In this document: in pieces, positions 7,500 through 8,924 of the stretch | Position numbering within the stretch: the first letter of the stretch is position 1 | Layout: every line of letters begins with the position of its first letter | Origin: an uncultured Prevotella sp. | GTDB lineage: Bacteria > Bacteroidota > Bacteroidia > Bacteroidales > Bacteroidaceae | NCBI GenBank assembly: GCA_900319895.1 | Contig: ONQK01000135.1 | Location: 1 to 8,924 of the forward strand | DNA length: 8,924 nt | Reading direction: 5' to 3' | Made by a program: the position numbers and the translations under genes | The notes under the pieces: generated by a model | What the model saw: only the letters and a program-made list of their open reading frames with translations | Told to the model about the DNA's origin: nothing | Database searches by the model: none

Positions 7500-8141
7500 A
7501 TGAAACCGATTTATAGTCGATATGACAAGAAAAAAATAGCGGCTTTGCCTCGTGTTGTGTTCGAGGGGAAAATTCATGTCGTGTATACGAAAAATGAGGC
7601 TCAAAAGGCTGTGGATTTTCTGTTGGGGCAAAAGGTGGTGGGCATTGACACGGAGACAAGGCCCACCTTTAAGAAAGGACGAACCAACTTGGTCGCCTTG
7701 CTGCAAGTGTCTACTGAAAACCTCTGTTTTTTGTTCCGTTTGACACGAGAAGAAGTCATTCCTTATGTTGTGCAATTGCTTGAAAGTCAGGATGTTCTGA
7801 AGGTCGGGCTGTCTTTGTCCGACGATTTTTTGTCGCTCCGTCGCCGTTTTGACTTTGAGGGTGGTGCGTTTTTCGACCTACAAAAGCATTTTTGTGAAAT
7901 CGGGATTAAAGACATGGCGTTGCAGAAACTTTATGCCAATGTCTTCGGCATGCGCATAACCAAAGGGCAGCAGATGTCCAACTGGGAGGCGGAAATCTTG
8001 ACCGACTCGCAGAAACTATATGCGGCAACGGATGCATGGGCGTGCCTGCGCCTATACCATGAACTGCAGCGGCTGAAGTCGGAGTGTGATTTTGAATTGA
8101 TACATAATGAATATGAAGAAAATATACTTGAAGAGAGGTAA
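7500..8141 (+). CDS. DEDDy 3'-5' exonuclease domain protein (RNase D / WRN-type)
   Basis: A 213-aa protein consisting of little more than one DnaQ-fold 3'-5' exonuclease domain, which uses two metal ions to remove nucleotides from a 3' end. All four acidic residues and the Tyr of the DEDDy class are visible: D50 and E52 in GIDTETRP (motif I), D109 (or D108) in VGLSLSDDFLSL (motif II), and Y174 with D178 in YAATDAWACLRLY (motif III). The preceding KGQQMSNWE segment is the usual one before motif III. There is no HRDC or helicase domain, so this is neither full RNase D nor a RecQ fusion. Whether the substrate is RNA or DNA cannot be told. An in-frame TGA three codons upstream and the lack of another Met before about residue 139 fix the start at 7500. 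It is transcribed divergently from ftsK, and its 3' end overlaps the start of the methyltransferase gene, so the two are probably co-expressed. Confidence 0.9.
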   Translation: MKPIYSRYDKKKIAALPRVVFEGKIHVVYTKNEAQKAVDFLLGQKVVGIDTETRPTFKKGRTNLVALLQVSTENLCFLFRLTREEVIPYVVQLLESQDVLKVGLSLSDDFLSLRRRFDFEGGAFFDLQKHFCEIGIKDMALQKLYANVFGMRITKGQQMSNWEAEILTDSQKLYAATDAWACLRLYHELQRLKSECDFELIHNEYEENILEER

Positions 8142-8924
8142 GGAAGAAAGCTTGAAGCGATTTCACCCATGGCTGTTCTCAGGTGCAATTGACCGAATGG
8201 ACGACGGAGTGGCCGAAGGAGAGGCCGTGAGTGTGGTGGATGGCGGCGGTCAAGTCGTCGGCGTAGGCTATTACCAGGTCGGGACCATTGCCGTGAGGAT
8301 GCTTGCGTTTGAGCAGCGCGAGATTGACATGGCATTTTTTGAGGAAAAGCTTGCCTCGGCATTGCAGATGCGCAAGTTGATAGGTGTTGCCGATGCTAAT
8401 GATAACAATGTCTACCGCCTGGTGCATGGCGAGGGCGACGGGCTGCCCGGGCTTGTCGTTGACATCTATGGCGAGACGGCGGTCGTGCAGGCGCATTGCG
8501 TCGGCATGCATCATGCACGGAAGATGGTGGCACGGGCACTCGTACAGGTGATGGATGGACGGGTCAGCCATGTTTACTATAAAAGCGAAACAACATTGCC
8601 CTACAAAGCCGACGTGGAGGCGGAGAATGGCTTCCTCGAAGGAAAAAGCTTTGAGGATGTGGCCAGGGAGAACGGATTGCTTTTTCATATTGACTGGCTA
8701 AAAGGACAGAAGACGGGATTTTTCGTCGACCAACGTGACAACCGCAGCTTGCTCGAAACTTATGCACGAGGCAAAAAAGTCTTGAACATGTTCTGCTACA
8801 CCGGCGGCTTTTCTGTTTATGCCATGAGAGGAAACGCCGAGTTGGTGCATTCGGTGGACAGTAGCGCCAAGGCGATTGAGTTGACCAACCAAAATGTTGA
8901 ACTGAACTTTAAAGGCGACCTGCG
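8113..8924 (+). CDS. RlmI-family class I SAM-dependent rRNA methyltransferase, cut by the right edge
   Basis: The first 270 residues of a protein of the RlmI/RlmK type (COG1092), which methylates cytosine of 23S rRNA in E. coli (m5C1962). The expected full length is about 390-400 aa, so roughly 120 residues lie outside the window. The N-terminal PUA RNA-binding domain (about 1-75) begins with KKIYLKRGKEESLKRFHPW and SGAI, the family start. The linking EEHEE domain has GEGDGLPGLVVDIYG (106-120). The Rossmann methyltransferase domain has KGQKTGFFVDQRDNR (197-211), SAM motif I NMFCYTGGFSVYA (225-237) and an acidic residue D249 ending strand 2, as expected for ribose binding. The catalytic Cys motif would lie past the edge. 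An in-frame ATG at 8107 would add Met-Asn. I chose 8113 because it fits the family start better, but no ribosome-binding site decides between them. The gene overlaps the exonuclease gene by 29 bases in another frame. Target specificity in this organism is inferred. Confidence 0.93.
   Translation, partial: MKKIYLKRGKEESLKRFHPWLFSGAIDRMDDGVAEGEAVSVVDGGGQVVGVGYYQVGTIAVRMLAFEQREIDMAFFEEKLASALQMRKLIGVADANDNNVYRLVHGEGDGLPGLVVDIYGETAVVQAHCVGMHHARKMVARALVQVMDGRVSHVYYKSETTLPYKADVEAENGFLEGKSFEDVARENGLLFHIDWLKGQKTGFFVDQRDNRSLLETYARGKKVLNMFCYTGGFSVYAMRGNAELVHSVDSSAKAIELTNQNVELNFKGDL

Noticed and set aside
8179..8688. Minus-strand open frame of 169 codons at the right end
   Set aside because: It is antisense to the RlmI-type methyltransferase, whose PUA and EEHEE motifs are unmistakable in the plus frame.

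Overview
The window looks like a chromosomal housekeeping segment of a Bacteroidota bacterium, most likely of the order Bacteroidales. Prevotellaceae is plausible but cannot be proved from this sequence. Three things point this way. The intergenic gaps carry the Bacteroidota -7 promoter element TAnnTTTG: TACCTTTG, TATCTTTG and TATTTTTG twice, each followed by C. Starts have no clear Shine-Dalgarno sequence. The FtsK, LolA-like and DUF5687-like proteins all have the form typical of this phylum. The window holds six protein genes, one cut by the right edge. I see no rRNA, tRNA, CRISPR array, insertion sequence or phage gene.

Left part, all on the minus strand, in order of transcription from right to left: ftsK (chromosome translocase, 7391 to 4959), a LolA-like periplasmic lipoprotein carrier (4962 to 4345), a multi-spanning membrane protein of the DUF5687 / ABC-permease type (4348 to 2849) and valS (valyl-tRNA synthetase, 2752 to 119). 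The first three are joined by two exact ATGA stop-start overlaps and should form one translationally coupled operon. valS follows a 96-base gap with its own promoter-like -7 element and a possible weak terminator hairpin. Past the valS stop, at the left edge, a very good Bacteroidota promoter points out of the window on the minus strand, so another gene or operon should begin just beyond base 1.

Right part, plus strand: a stand-alone DEDDy 3'-5' exonuclease (7500 to 8141) overlaps the start of an RlmI-type class I SAM-dependent rRNA methyltransferase, which runs off the right edge. This pair and the ftsK operon are divergent. They share a 108-base region with two back-to-back promoters whose -7 elements are identical and whose upstream elements meet in the palindrome-like word TTTACAAA.

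The genes serve core functions: chromosome segregation at division (FtsK), outer-membrane lipoprotein traffic (LolA), tRNA charging (ValRS), and probably RNA or DNA end processing and 23S rRNA modification (exonuclease plus methyltransferase). No new defence or mobile system is visible. The points most worth checking are the DUF5687-type permease coupled to lolA with no ATPase gene beside it, the T9-A6-C slippery tract in codons 22 to 27 of ftsK, and the compact divergent promoter.
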